Shown here in pieces: positions 8,105 through 16,637 of a stretch of 64,000 nucleotides of DNA; the stretch's first letter is position 1; every line of letters starts with the position of its first letter. The stretch is from contig JADJIA010000005.1 of assembly GCA_016707285.1 (NCBI GenBank), positions 124,001-188,000 of the forward strand. The letters run 5' to 3'. This DNA is from Ignavibacteriales bacterium. GTDB taxonomy: Bacteria; Bacteroidota; Ignavibacteria; Ignavibacteriales; Ignavibacteriaceae. A program made the translations under genes and the position numbers. Under the pieces are notes generated by a model. The model had not been told where the DNA came from, ran no database searches, and saw only the letters and a list, made by a program, of their open reading frames with translations.

Positions 8105-10093
8105 ATGAAATATATTCTTTTTGCACTGTTGTTAGTTAATTCACTGAATGCCCAAAACTGGGAAAAAATAGAAGGCATTTTCAACCCGACAGGATTGGAA
8201 ATGAAACACTTCACCGCGCCGTTTTTTGTTGATTATGACAATGATGGTGATATGGACCTCAACCTCTGCTATCTCTCAAGCAGATCAAAATTTTACAAAA
8301 ATGTATCAACTTCCGGCACACCTTTTTATGAGGAAGATACCGTTTATCTTGCTCAGATTCCGGTTCTTGATCCTTTAAACTATTATTCGTACGCCGTTTT
8401 TGCAGATCTGGATTCAAATGGCACACTCGATATGGTAACGGGTGGATTCAGAGGATTTACTTGTTTTTTTAATAAAGGAACAATTGGCGAACCTGCATGG
8501 GAAAAAGTTGACTCTATATTTACAGAAGTGAACACATTGATCGGTTCTGATCCAAAGCCTGAATTGGGAGATCTCGATGGGGATGGCGACCTTGATCTGC
8601 TTGCAGGGATAGGGGAGTCACTTCTTGGCGGCCCTGACGCAGGGACGACCCGCGGATTTCGTAACATTGGAACCAGAACAGTTCCTGTTTTTGAATATTA
8701 TACTCCTTTTGTAAATGGAATCTCTGATGCAGGGCTTAATTCTTACCCGGCCCTGGTTGATATTAACAATGACGGCGATCTTGACATGGTTCTTGGACGA
8801 GATCTTGCATCGATGTTATTTTATAGAAATGATGGTACCCCACAAGCACCAATCTGGAATGGAGTAGGTAACTTTATTCAGGTTGAGGGTTCTCACTATT
8901 GGAAAAATCCCGACATGACCGACATCGACGGTGATGGCGACTTTGACCTCGTATATGGAACTGACGATGGAAATTTACTTTACTACCAAAACAATGGAAC
9001 AGTAACCAACGCCACTTTTGCGTATAATCCTGCTCTGTTTCCTGTAGTTAAAGTTTCAGGTCACTCAACCACTTCACTCGCTGATGTTGATGGAGATGGG
9101 GATATGGACATGTTGACCGGAACTTCCCTTGGGCAAATCAGATTAGTTCAAAATAATGGAACTTCCACTGCACCGGCGTTTGCACTCACCGCAGGAAACT
9201 ATGGAAATTTGTCAACATCCTCTTACTCTGTTCCAAGATTTGCTGATTTTGATAAAGATGGCGATTTGGATGTGATTACGGGTGCCACAGATGGAAAAGT
9301 TTATCTATATCTTAAGAATGGTTCCACATTTACATCTGTTGACTGGTTCCCTTCAGTCGATATTGGGTGGTCAAGCATTCCTGCGCCTGTTGACATCGAT
9401 GGAGATGGTGATATGGACCTTCTCGTGGGTGCCGAAACTGCCGCAAATGTAGTTTTTATGGAAAATACCGGGAACAACACATTTGTGCAAAACATGAGTC
9501 TTTTTGCAGGTGTAAGCTTTGGTTCATACAACCGTCCATCTTTTGGAGATGCTGATAACGATGGCGACTTTGACCTTCTGATCGGAAGCCTCTGGGGTGA
9601 CCTAAAATATTATGAGAACACCGGAACAGCAACTGCACCTGTTTGGACAAACAACAGTACACTTGTCGCAGGGATTGAAATGGATCAAAACTCGACTCCA
9701 TATCTTGCAGACATCGACGGAGATACTCGTCCCGACCTCATAATAGGGGATTCAGACGGTAATTTCCATTACTTCAAGAACCTCTTTGCACCGGTTGGAG
9801 TTCAGGATGTTAACCCTGTTCCATCAACTTTCACAATCTCAAATGTCTATCCAAATCCATTTAACCCAATGACCAAGGTTGAACTGTCATTTGCACAAGC
9901 CGGAGAATACAAACTAAGAATAACGAGTGTTACCGGTGAATTGATTGGTGAAAAAACCTTGTCGGTTACACAAGCGGGTAGAATAGATTACAATATCGAC
10001 TTTTCTGAATACACAATACCGTCAGGAATTTATCTCTTTACAGTGGATGGTAACAGTGTAAGAGGAGTTGTAAAGCTGGTCTATTTGAAGTAG
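8105..10093 (+). CDS. FG-GAP/VCBS-repeat protein exported by T9SS
   Basis: A 662-residue protein with a signal peptide (MKYILFALLLVNSLNAQ). The body contains about ten calcium-binding-like motifs of form DxDxDGDxD (DYDNDGDMD, DLDGDGDLD, DINNDGDLD, DIDGDGDFD, DVDGDGDMD, DFDKDGDLD, DADNDGDFD and others) roughly 50-60 residues apart, the mark of VCBS/FG-GAP integrin-like beta-propeller blades. The last 80 residues form a T9SS type A sorting domain beginning YPNPFNPMTKVELSF and ending in VVKLVYLK. The product is expected to be carried across the outer membrane and attached to the cell surface or released. Its role is unknown; adhesion is a common guess for this architecture. The stop codon is followed immediately by the repeat array at 10094. 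Confidence 0.82.
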   Translation: MKYILFALLLVNSLNAQNWEKIEGIFNPTGLEMKHFTAPFFVDYDNDGDMDLNLCYLSSRSKFYKNVSTSGTPFYEEDTVYLAQIPVLDPLNYYSYAVFADLDSNGTLDMVTGGFRGFTCFFNKGTIGEPAWEKVDSIFTEVNTLIGSDPKPELGDLDGDGDLDLLAGIGESLLGGPDAGTTRGFRNIGTRTVPVFEYYTPFVNGISDAGLNSYPALVDINNDGDLDMVLGRDLASMLFYRNDGTPQAPIWNGVGNFIQVEGSHYWKNPDMTDIDGDGDFDLVYGTDDGNLLYYQNNGTVTNATFAYNPALFPVVKVSGHSTTSLADVDGDGDMDMLTGTSLGQIRLVQNNGTSTAPAFALTAGNYGNLSTSSYSVPRFADFDKDGDLDVITGATDGKVYLYLKNGSTFTSVDWFPSVDIGWSSIPAPVDIDGDGDMDLLVGAETAANVVFMENTGNNTFVQNMSLFAGVSFGSYNRPSFGDADNDGDFDLLIGSLWGDLKYYENTGTATAPVWTNNSTLVAGIEMDQNSTPYLADIDGDTRPDLIIGDSDGNFHYFKNLFAPVGVQDVNPVPSTFTISNVYPNPFNPMTKVELSFAQAGEYKLRITSVTGELIGEKTLSVTQAGRIDYNIDFSEYTIPSGIYLFTVDGNSVRGVVKLVYLK

Positions 10094-10181
10094 AACTCAA
10101 GAACTTCAGAGTTTCAGAACTTCAGAGATTCGGTGATTCCGATGTACTGAAGTTCTGAAGTTCTGAGATTCCGGGGTTCTG
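10094..10181. repeat. 8-bp-periodic palindromic repeat array filling an intergenic gap
   Basis: The 88 bases between the two convergent stop codons divide into eleven octamers. The first half consists of copies and variants of AACTTCAG; the second half has its complement frame (AAGTTCTG, AGATTCCG). The halves can therefore fold into a long imperfect hairpin, AGAACTTCAG...CTGAAGTTCT. The array starts at the base after the TAG of the FG-GAP gene and ends at the base before the stop of the minus-strand gene. It may act as a two-way terminator. A related array lies at 45117-45172. Confidence 0.8.
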
Positions 10182-10985
10182 CTACTCTTCTCTCATTCTA
10201 CGGAAGGCGAAGAAAAATTGTTTAAAGTAGTTTGAGGGGAAAAAGTTTGACAATCCGTAATATTTTGGTTTTTCACCTTCGGGGAAAAATGCTGAACCAA
10301 ACATATAGTCCCAAAAGGCGAACTTTGTCGCATAATTTGTATTGTATGCCTCCTCATGTTTGTCAGAGTGATGCCAACGGTGCATTTCGGGTCCATTAAT
10401 TATATAGTGTAGTTTTCCTGTGTGCACATCCAAATTTGCATGAATCCACATACCCCACACTGCTGAAACACATCCCTTAATTATCGCAGCCTCTGCCGGA
10501 GCACCGAGCAAAATGAATGGGGCAAACTCAATTGTTTGATTAATCAAAATCTCCAAAGCGTGCGATCTTGAACCGGAAAGCCAATCCACTTCTTTGGTTG
10601 AATGGTGTGCTTCGTGTAGTCTCCACAAAAATTTATTGTTGTGCATCCATCTGTGGAACCAGTAAATGTAAAAATCGTGGAAAATCAACGATCCCAACAC
10701 AATAGCCCATACCGGAACATCAGCAAGAAGTTGATACCGTTGGATGCCGGTTTGAGCATCAATAAACCTGATTATTTCAGCTACAACAAGGCCGAGGAGA
10801 TAAGATTGCACAATGGTGTACATTAAAAGATCGTTAAAGAATCCTTCCCGGAGAAGTCTCTGTCCTTTTGTATAGGGGAATTTTTTCTCAAGAATGATCA
10901 GAAGAACAGCTGAGACAACGATGATAATGCCGGTTACAATGGTCGTTGAATCCAGATTGGAAAAAAAGTTTAAAATGCTCTCCAA
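10182..10985 (-). CDS. Sterol desaturase / fatty acid hydroxylase superfamily membrane protein
   Basis: About 267 residues with three or four membrane segments and the histidine clusters of the di-iron fatty acid hydroxylase superfamily: HDFYIYWFHRWMH, HEAHH and HRWHH. Members insert oxygen into, or desaturate, lipids in the membrane. The start is chosen as TTG at 10985 because a perfect AGGAGG lies eight bases upstream; a GTG at 10994 would overlap that site. It is the last gene of the surface-sugar operon, directly after the NeuB-like gene, so its substrate may be a lipid carrier or lipid part of the glycan, but that is inference. Alkylglycerol monooxygenase-like activity is another possibility. 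Confidence 0.82.
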   Translation of the reverse strand: MESILNFFSNLDSTTIVTGIIIVVSAVLLIILEKKFPYTKGQRLLREGFFNDLLMYTIVQSYLLGLVVAEIIRFIDAQTGIQRYQLLADVPVWAIVLGSLIFHDFYIYWFHRWMHNNKFLWRLHEAHHSTKEVDWLSGSRSHALEILINQTIEFAPFILLGAPAEAAIIKGCVSAVWGMWIHANLDVHTGKLHYIINGPEMHRWHHSDKHEEAYNTNYATKFAFWDYMFGSAFFPEGEKPKYYGLSNFFPSNYFKQFFFAFRRMREE

Positions 10986-10993
10986 AGTTGGCA

Positions 10994-10999
10994 CCTCCT
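10994..10999 (-). promoter_or_regulatory. Shine-Dalgarno site AGGAGG deciding a TTG start
   Basis: On the minus strand AGGAGG overlaps the TAG stop of the NeuB-like gene and sits eight bases before TTG at 10985. It also touches the GTG at 10994, which is therefore an unlikely initiator. The arrangement suggests coupled translation of the two genes. Confidence 0.6.
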
Positions 11000-11861
11000 A
11001 ATTTACTCTTCTCAATTTTTTACGGGATGACAGTTCACTATCGTATAATTTCTTTATCCCGTCACCAAGAGACAACTCAATATCTCTGATATTATCAATA
11101 AGTTTCGTAAAACCGCTCACTTCAACCGATGCAGCCTGGTCAGTACCCCACATGGCTCTGTCAAGGGTGATGTGTCTCTCAATAAAAGCTGCACCCAAAG
11201 CAACAGCCGCATAGGATGGGGCAAGCCCCGTCTCGTGTCCTGAATAACCAATTGGCATTTCCGGAAAGATCGCCCGCAAGGTAGTGATCATTTTAAGATT
11301 TAATTCACCCGGGTTGCAGGGATAAGCAGAAGTGGCATGCGCCAATGTTAGATTGTCAGTACCAAAAACTTCGACTGCTTCAAGAATCTCATCCATTGTT
11401 GACATACCGGTAGAAAGGATACATGGTTTTCCAAGCGAGGCGTGTTTCCGTAACAAATCATGATCGGTGAGAGAAGCAGAAGCGATTTTGTAAATTACAG
11501 GCTCAAAATACTCGATAAAATCGACGGCATCCTCATCCCAGCACGACGAGAACCAGACAATTCCCTTGCTTTTGCAATATTCAACAATCTCAGTAAAATT
11601 TTCTCTTGAAAATTCCATTCTGTGACGATAATCGATGTAGGTCATCCTTCCCCAAGGCGTATCGCGTTCAATTCCCCACTGATCGCGTGGAACGCAAATC
11701 TCCGGAGTCCGTTTCTGAAACTTCACAGCATCACAACCTGCGGAAACTGCGCCATCAATCAGGCTTTTGGCAATTTTCACTGAACCATTATGATTTATTC
11801 CGATCTCTGCAATAACAAAACAAGGCTGTCCGTCTCCGATAAAACGGTCGCCCACTTTCAT
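10998..11861 (-). CDS. NeuB/SpsE-family ulosonate synthase lacking the SAF domain
   Basis: A protein of about 287 residues with the NeuB TIM-barrel signatures: VIAEIGINHNGS near the N-terminus, DAVKFQKRTPE, FSSCWDEDAV, KIASASLTDHDLL, LSTGMST, HATSAYPC, GYSGHETG and FIERHITLDRAMWGTDQ. These residues bind phosphoenolpyruvate, metal and the acceptor sugar in sialic, legionaminic and pseudaminic acid synthases. The usual C-terminal antifreeze-like (SAF) domain of about 60 residues is absent; the chain stops after SELSSRKKLRRVN. ATG at 11861 fits the family; an in-frame GTG at 11891 would add ten unlike residues. It is separated from the upstream KdsC-like gene by 188 bases. The acceptor sugar is unknown. 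Confidence 0.83.
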   Translation of the reverse strand: MKVGDRFIGDGQPCFVIAEIGINHNGSVKIAKSLIDGAVSAGCDAVKFQKRTPEICVPRDQWGIERDTPWGRMTYIDYRHRMEFSRENFTEIVEYCKSKGIVWFSSCWDEDAVDFIEYFEPVIYKIASASLTDHDLLRKHASLGKPCILSTGMSTMDEILEAVEVFGTDNLTLAHATSAYPCNPGELNLKMITTLRAIFPEMPIGYSGHETGLAPSYAAVALGAAFIERHITLDRAMWGTDQAASVEVSGFTKLIDNIRDIELSLGDGIKKLYDSELSSRKKLRRVN

Positions 11862-12049
11862 TAATCGTTCATTTTTCAAACAAAACCTCACTATATTCTC
11901 AAAAAATTCGTCTTAATCTCCCAAAGGGATGCCTTCAACAATCTCATTTTGCCAACAACAATCGGGAGGATTCCCACCGCTGACTCTTACTCAGGACTAT
12001 GCGCAAATCCGTTTAACCTGCGTGTATCCTCGTGCCCTCCGCAGTTTTA

Positions 12050-12580
12050 TCATTTTTCATTTCGTAGATAGATAATTAGCTCGGCAAAATCCCTGAACGC
12101 TCCATAACCTGCCGGAACATCACACACATAATCAACCAAAGTCTTGATATAAGGCATTGCATCAGAGGGACAGGCAGTAAAACCTGCTACACCAATTACA
12201 TCCACATCATTATAGTCATCCCCGATGAAAGCAATATCATCTGCAGAAAAACCATAGTCATCAAAAAATTCGAGGATTGTAGCTTTTTTGTCTTTGATTC
12301 CAGGGAAATAGCGGGTAATTTTTAACTTTTCAGCCCTCTTCATGACGGCAGCAGAATTTTCTCCTGTCATTATTCCTGTATCCACATTACATTGTGTACG
12401 GAGCCGCTCCACACCCATTCCATCACGAATCGAAAATCTTTTCATAAGTTCACCATCCACTGAATAGTAAACTCCGGTATCGGTGAGTACACCATCAACA
12501 TCTGTTATCACCAATTTAAGTGCTTTTGCCTTCGTACGGGCAACTTCCACCGGAATCTTCAGTCCCTTTAAATTTACCAT
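12050..12580 (-). CDS. KdsC-like HAD phosphatase (3-deoxy-ulosonate-8/9-phosphate type)
   Basis: A 176-residue capless HAD hydrolase. Motif I is DVDGVLTDTGVYY, preceded by KLVI; motif II is the Thr in GIMTGEN; the lysine lies in the KKATIL region; motif IV is IGDDYNDVDVIGVAG. This small tetrameric subfamily (KdsC, and the phosphatase part of NeuA-like proteins) removes phosphate from KDO-8-P or sialate-9-P. In this operon it probably dephosphorylates the product of the NeuB-like enzyme. It overlaps the end of the SDR gene by 7 bases. A role in ordinary KDO synthesis cannot be excluded, but no kdsA or kdsB is nearby. Confidence 0.83.
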   Translation of the reverse strand: MVNLKGLKIPVEVARTKAKALKLVITDVDGVLTDTGVYYSVDGELMKRFSIRDGMGVERLRTQCNVDTGIMTGENSAAVMKRAEKLKITRYFPGIKDKKATILEFFDDYGFSADDIAFIGDDYNDVDVIGVAGFTACPSDAMPYIKTLVDYVCDVPAGYGAFRDFAELIIYLRNEK

Positions 12581-13380
12581 ATCGTAAAACCTCCATCAAC
12601 AACTAAATTTGAACCTGTCATATAGGAAGAAGCATCTGATGCTAAAAAAACAACAGCGCCCATATAATCGGATGGAACAGCCATCCTTTTTAGAGGAGTT
12701 CTCTTCGCATATTCATTAACAAAAAAATCATCCTGCCCGTTTTCAACTCCCCCCGGGGAGAGAGTATTAACCCGCACTCCCTTTTCACCCCAATAAGCTG
12801 CCAGGAATCTTGAAAAAGAAATAACAGCTCCTTTGGTTACAGGGTATGCAGGAGACTTAAAAAACTTTTGTTCACCGTTTTCATCGATATACAGATCTTG
12901 ATTTGGAGCGACAATGCCATATGTTGAGGCAACATTTATAATGCTTCCTTTCCCATGATCCGCCATCACTTTACCTATAATTTGTGAACAGAGAAACATC
13001 CCGGTGACATTAACATCCAAAGACTTCTGCCATAAACCAAGGGGATAGTTTTCAAACATCGACTGTTCCAAAGCGGCGGCCGGGTCTTCAAACTTATCAT
13101 TGATCGCAGCATTATTTACCAAAACATCAATAGATCCAAAGCGACTTAAAGCAAAGTCCCTTACTTTTTTAACATCATCAACATTTGTAATATCTGCACC
13201 CACACCTGCTGCTCTTACACCGAGCTCCAATGCAAATGTCTGACAACCCGTTTCATCAAAATCTGTGACAATCAAATTTGCACCTGCATCATACAATGCT
13301 CTACAATGAAACTTGCCTATAAGTCCCAAAGAGCCGGTTACAATTGCGGTTTTGCCTGAGAGAGAAAAGATATTCTCCAT
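12574..13380 (-). CDS. Short-chain dehydrogenase/reductase in the surface-sugar operon
   Basis: A protein of about 268 residues with the classical SDR Rossmann fold: TGSLGLIG (NAD(P)-binding glycine motif, residues about 14-21), NNAA (about 92-95), catalytic Ser in NVASTYG, and YPVTK as the YxxxK dyad. The C-terminus TGSNLVVDGGFTIW is standard for the family. It probably oxidises or reduces a hydroxyl on the sugar or ulosonate made in this operon. ATG at 13380 lies three bases after the aminomutase-like gene's stop; an in-frame TTG at 13386 is less likely. The exact substrate cannot be inferred. Confidence 0.85.
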   Translation of the reverse strand: MENIFSLSGKTAIVTGSLGLIGKFHCRALYDAGANLIVTDFDETGCQTFALELGVRAAGVGADITNVDDVKKVRDFALSRFGSIDVLVNNAAINDKFEDPAAALEQSMFENYPLGLWQKSLDVNVTGMFLCSQIIGKVMADHGKGSIINVASTYGIVAPNQDLYIDENGEQKFFKSPAYPVTKGAVISFSRFLAAYWGEKGVRVNTLSPGGVENGQDDFFVNEYAKRTPLKRMAVPSDYMGAVVFLASDASSYMTGSNLVVDGGFTIW

Positions 13381-13382
13381 AA

Positions 13383-14714
13383 TCAATGTTTCGGTTTCAT
13401 GTTAAAATTAGATGTTTTTCTGAAAACAGGGGAGACCGGTTCACCTCTTAGAAGTTCTCTCACATTACCGGTTTCCACAGCATTTTTCAGAATCGGTAAC
13501 ACTTCGGCGTATGAAGCCAAAATATGATCGATATCATCTTCAGTCAAGCTGAAACTTACATTATGGAAGCCTCCCCAGAGAACACCTCTTTTTATCATTT
13601 CCTGCTGAACCAGTGATTTCATCTCTAAAGGGTTTCCTGCAGATGCATCAAAAGTCATAATTGTCCGGCAGTCGAAACCGGAACAGGATGTATAAGTCAT
13701 CCCAAGCGATGAGGCTATTTTATTATAACCCTCACGAAGTCTTTTCCCTTTTTCAGCAATAACTCGTTGAACATCATTTTTCCGCATATACTCAATAGTT
13801 GCCTTTGCTGCTGCAAGTGAAAGTGCTTCCCCACCAAAAGTAGTGAAAAAGAAAACATCCTTGTCAAGAAGCGCCATAATATCGGCTCTGCCCGTTAAAA
13901 TTGCGAGGGGCATACCATTTGCCACAGCTTTCGAGAATAGTGCCATATCGGCTCTTACACCAAAATATTCCTGTGCTCCTCCAAGTGAGACGCGAAAACC
14001 CGTCCACATCTCATCAAAAACCAATAGAATACCTTTTTCATCACATAATTTTCTCAACTCCTGGAGGAAATTATTGGCAGGTGCCTGAAAGACAAATGGT
14101 TCAAGAATGATACAAGCAACATCGTCATCAATGGAATCTTTAACCGATTCGATATCGTTATAGTTGAAAGTGAAAGTGAGATCCTCAATTACGGTGGGGA
14201 TACCGTTGTTTCTATCGGTCACAGCGATATACCAGTCGTGCCAGCCATGATATCCACAGCAAAGAATTTTATTCTTTTTTGTAAATGCGCGTGCAAGTCG
14301 AACTGCAGCACTAACCACATCAGCTCCGGTTTTACTGTATCTGACAGATTCAGTGTTTGGAACTACTTCTTTAATCAACTCAGCAACTTCGACCTCAAGT
14401 GGGTGCATCATCGAAAAAGTAATCCCATCTTCAAGTTGCGCTCTGATTGCATCATCAATTTCAGGAATCGCGTAACCAATAGAGAGAGGACCAATCCCCA
14501 TATTTAAATCGATAAATTCATTTCCGTCAACATCCCAAACATGTGCGTTTTTCCCTTTTTTCAGGTATTTGGGAGCAACACCATTTACATATTGTGCCGG
14601 TCCCTTTGCAAGGGTTTGAGTGACTGAGGGAATCAGCCCCAATGCTCTGTGATATAACAAGTCTGATTCTGCTATATCCGGATAATTTTCATTAAATGCA
14701 ATTTTATTTTTCAT
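13383..14714 (-). CDS. Glutamate-1-semialdehyde-aminomutase-like PLP enzyme (class III aminotransferase fold)
   Basis: A protein of about 443 residues. It shows VWDVDGNEFIDLNMGIGP, SVRYSKTGADVVSAAVRLARA, CGYHGWHDW, ILEPF, LVFDEMWTGFR and the PLP-lysine motif FSKAVANGMPLA; these match the HemL / class III fold. True HemL takes part in tetrapyrrole synthesis, but homologues of this type with an extended C-terminus occur in polysaccharide clusters and are thought to place or move an amino group on a sugar. The position between an SpsF-like and an SDR gene supports a sugar role. ATG at 14714 is preferred over TTG at 14720. Standard nonulosonate clusters use a DegT-type aminotransferase instead, which makes this one unusual. 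Confidence 0.82.
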   Translation of the reverse strand: MKNKIAFNENYPDIAESDLLYHRALGLIPSVTQTLAKGPAQYVNGVAPKYLKKGKNAHVWDVDGNEFIDLNMGIGPLSIGYAIPEIDDAIRAQLEDGITFSMMHPLEVEVAELIKEVVPNTESVRYSKTGADVVSAAVRLARAFTKKNKILCCGYHGWHDWYIAVTDRNNGIPTVIEDLTFTFNYNDIESVKDSIDDDVACIILEPFVFQAPANNFLQELRKLCDEKGILLVFDEMWTGFRVSLGGAQEYFGVRADMALFSKAVANGMPLAILTGRADIMALLDKDVFFFTTFGGEALSLAAAKATIEYMRKNDVQRVIAEKGKRLREGYNKIASSLGMTYTSCSGFDCRTIMTFDASAGNPLEMKSLVQQEMIKRGVLWGGFHNVSFSLTEDDIDHILASYAEVLPILKNAVETGNVRELLRGEPVSPVFRKTSNFNMKPKH

Positions 14715-14747
14715 TTTCAACTTTCGCTGTTTTCAATTCTTTGGATT

Positions 14748-15560
14748 TTAAATAACTTTGGTTTGATTTGCAGTAACAGTTTTCAGCTCTTTAAGGTGAT
14801 TTCTGTACCAGTTAACACCTGCATACTTGTTGTTAATTGCGGCAATTTCAGGGTTTCTTTCAAGCAGAGAAAGAATATCATACATTGAAAAATGTTTCAA
14901 GGGCGAATAAAGTTCATCATAAATTTTTTTGATAAACAGATAATCCTCTTCATAATCAATCGTCCAACGATGTGTCATTGAATAGTCGAGCCCCGTTTCC
15001 CAAACGACATTTCCAATTCGATTTACATCAGGATTTTCCCAAATCCATGGAGTTGTGTGCTCTCGCTCCATTGTCACTTTTGCCATCTCGTTTGCTTTTC
15101 TCAAGACATCTATAGTCATGATTTCAACATCATTTCCATCAGGATAGGTTGCCGGATGCAGGTTGCTTACATAGTCGAATTTATCAATATTTTTGAAAAA
15201 ATAGCTAACAACTCTGTTTATTACATCAGGATCAATGAGTGGGACATCTGACGGGATTTTTAAAACATATTCGGCTGTTACTTCTTCGGCTGCCTGAAGA
15301 TGCCGTTCGAGTAGATCATTAAGACTGCCTCTGAAACAACGGATGCCTTCTTTTTTACAAAAAGAATCGATAGGGTCATCAGAGGATTCGGTGGAAGTGG
15401 CGACTATTACACTTCCCTTCAGAATGGACGAATTAACTCTTTCGATCATTCTATGCAATAAAGGTTTTCCTGCGAGTGACATCATAACTTTGAAGGGAAG
15501 TCTTGAAGAAGACATCCGTGCCTGAACAATGGTTGCAATTTTATCAGATGGAATTATCAA
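14748..15560 (-). CDS. SpsF-like cytidylyltransferase family protein
   Basis: A 270-residue nucleotidyltransferase-fold protein. Its N-terminus ATIVQARMSSSRLPFKVM is the SpsF signature (QARMxSSRLPxKV), followed by LLHRMIERV, VATSTESSDDPI, the acidic metal motif in KIPSDVPLIDPDVI and REHTTPWIW. SpsF/NeuA-like proteins activate acidic sugars as CMP derivatives. Here it most likely activates the product of the NeuB-like enzyme encoded downstream. The start appears to be TTG at 15560, three bases after the stop of the GT-B gene; no ATG is available before the conserved motif. Confidence 0.82.
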   Translation of the reverse strand: MIIPSDKIATIVQARMSSSRLPFKVMMSLAGKPLLHRMIERVNSSILKGSVIVATSTESSDDPIDSFCKKEGIRCFRGSLNDLLERHLQAAEEVTAEYVLKIPSDVPLIDPDVINRVVSYFFKNIDKFDYVSNLHPATYPDGNDVEIMTIDVLRKANEMAKVTMEREHTTPWIWENPDVNRIGNVVWETGLDYSMTHRWTIDYEEDYLFIKKIYDELYSPLKHFSMYDILSLLERNPEIAAINNKYAGVNWYRNHLKELKTVTANQTKVI

Positions 15561-15563
15561 ATG

Positions 15564-16637
15564 TTACCCGGTAATTACTGTTTGCGAAAATGTTTTACTG
15601 TATGAATCCTTTAAAATTGACGGAATCGGGTTATCGATGATTTTAAGATTTTTTTTCCCTCTTAATTTAATTTCATTTACATCAAACTTCAGAAGTGAGT
15701 GCCCCAACTCAGCAATTATTTTAGCAGATGATCCATCATTTTGAATCGGGGAAAGTTGTTTTAATTCATCGAGTTTAAAATAAGAATGTACCTCTTTCCC
15801 GAGGGCAATCCCGGTATAAACACACGAGGAATATTGTGTTACAAGTACATCCGCATTTGCTATCATCTCGTTGATATCGCCTGATGTGAGAACGATTGCC
15901 TCGGGAACAAGTTTTTTAATTTCTTTTGTAGCCCTGTCAAATTTTTCATTAGGGTGAAGTTTAAAGATCAATTGTCTGCCGGCGGCAATTTTTATGGCAC
16001 TTTTAATAAAACCTTTACGATCTTCGATCTTAAAAGTTTCTCTCGCATCCGATGTGGCAACAAGAACAAATCCTCGATGGGGGAAATTATTACCGGCATA
16101 TTTGTTGAGGTCGTCAAAATTAGGAATTCCTGTTACAACTATTTTATTTTCCTTAATTCCATTATTCACAAACATTTTTTTGTAGCCTTCTGAAGCAACA
16201 CAAAAGATGTCATAAAAGTCGGAGAGCCCGGTTGCTGCGGTGCTTGCGGCATACCTTGGGAAGTTCAGGTATTTAACCAACCAGTACATAATGCTTTTGG
16301 GATCGGTCATTCCCTCTTGCACAAGGACAACCCGGGTTTTTTTTATGTTTTTTGGGAAAATAAGATCCTGACAGGTAAAAACGAGATCATATTCTCTTTG
16401 CAAACCCCTGTAATCAACTTTCAGGTTGTTCTCCTCAAAATATTTCATCGTGTTAGCAAAAAACCTGCCCCCAAGAATCGAAAAATTGAGAAATCCGATT
16501 TTGACAAGGAAATGGATATAACCATGCCCGTAGTAGGGAGTGAAATAGATATTATCATCCGGAAAATACTTTGATATTTTGTGCATCATTGTTGTCTGAT
16601 TCATTGAACCACCAATGAACAAAATATTTTTACTCAT
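15564..16637 (-). CDS. GT-B-fold glycosyl/polyol-phosphate transferase, first gene of the surface-sugar operon
   Basis: A 357-residue protein with a Rossmann-like N-terminal half (NILFIGGSMNQTTMMHKI) and a C-terminal half containing LIFKLHPNEKFDRA and DVLVTQYSSCVYTGIALGKEV. That combination is typical of CDP-glycerol glycerophosphotransferase-like and UDP-GlcNAc 2-epimerase-like GT-B proteins involved in surface carbohydrate assembly. It could transfer the CMP-activated acidic sugar made by the rest of the operon, or it could be an epimerase supplying the substrate; the sequence does not settle this. It leads the minus-strand operon and is divergent from the LD-carboxypeptidase gene. Confidence 0.65.
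   Translation of the reverse strand: MSKNILFIGGSMNQTTMMHKISKYFPDDNIYFTPYYGHGYIHFLVKIGFLNFSILGGRFFANTMKYFEENNLKVDYRGLQREYDLVFTCQDLIFPKNIKKTRVVLVQEGMTDPKSIMYWLVKYLNFPRYAASTAATGLSDFYDIFCVASEGYKKMFVNNGIKENKIVVTGIPNFDDLNKYAGNNFPHRGFVLVATSDARETFKIEDRKGFIKSAIKIAAGRQLIFKLHPNEKFDRATKEIKKLVPEAIVLTSGDINEMIANADVLVTQYSSCVYTGIALGKEVHSYFKLDELKQLSPIQNDGSSAKIIAELGHSLLKFDVNEIKLRGKKNLKIIDNPIPSILKDSYSKTFSQTVITG

Noticed and set aside
10094..10181. CRISPR-like array
   Set aside because: Units are 8 bp with no spacers, and no cas gene is near; this is a simple-sequence expansion.
13383..14714. hemL of tetrapyrrole synthesis
   Set aside because: The fold matches, but the operon consists of sugar genes and the C-terminus is extended; no other heme gene is nearby. 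Not fully excluded.
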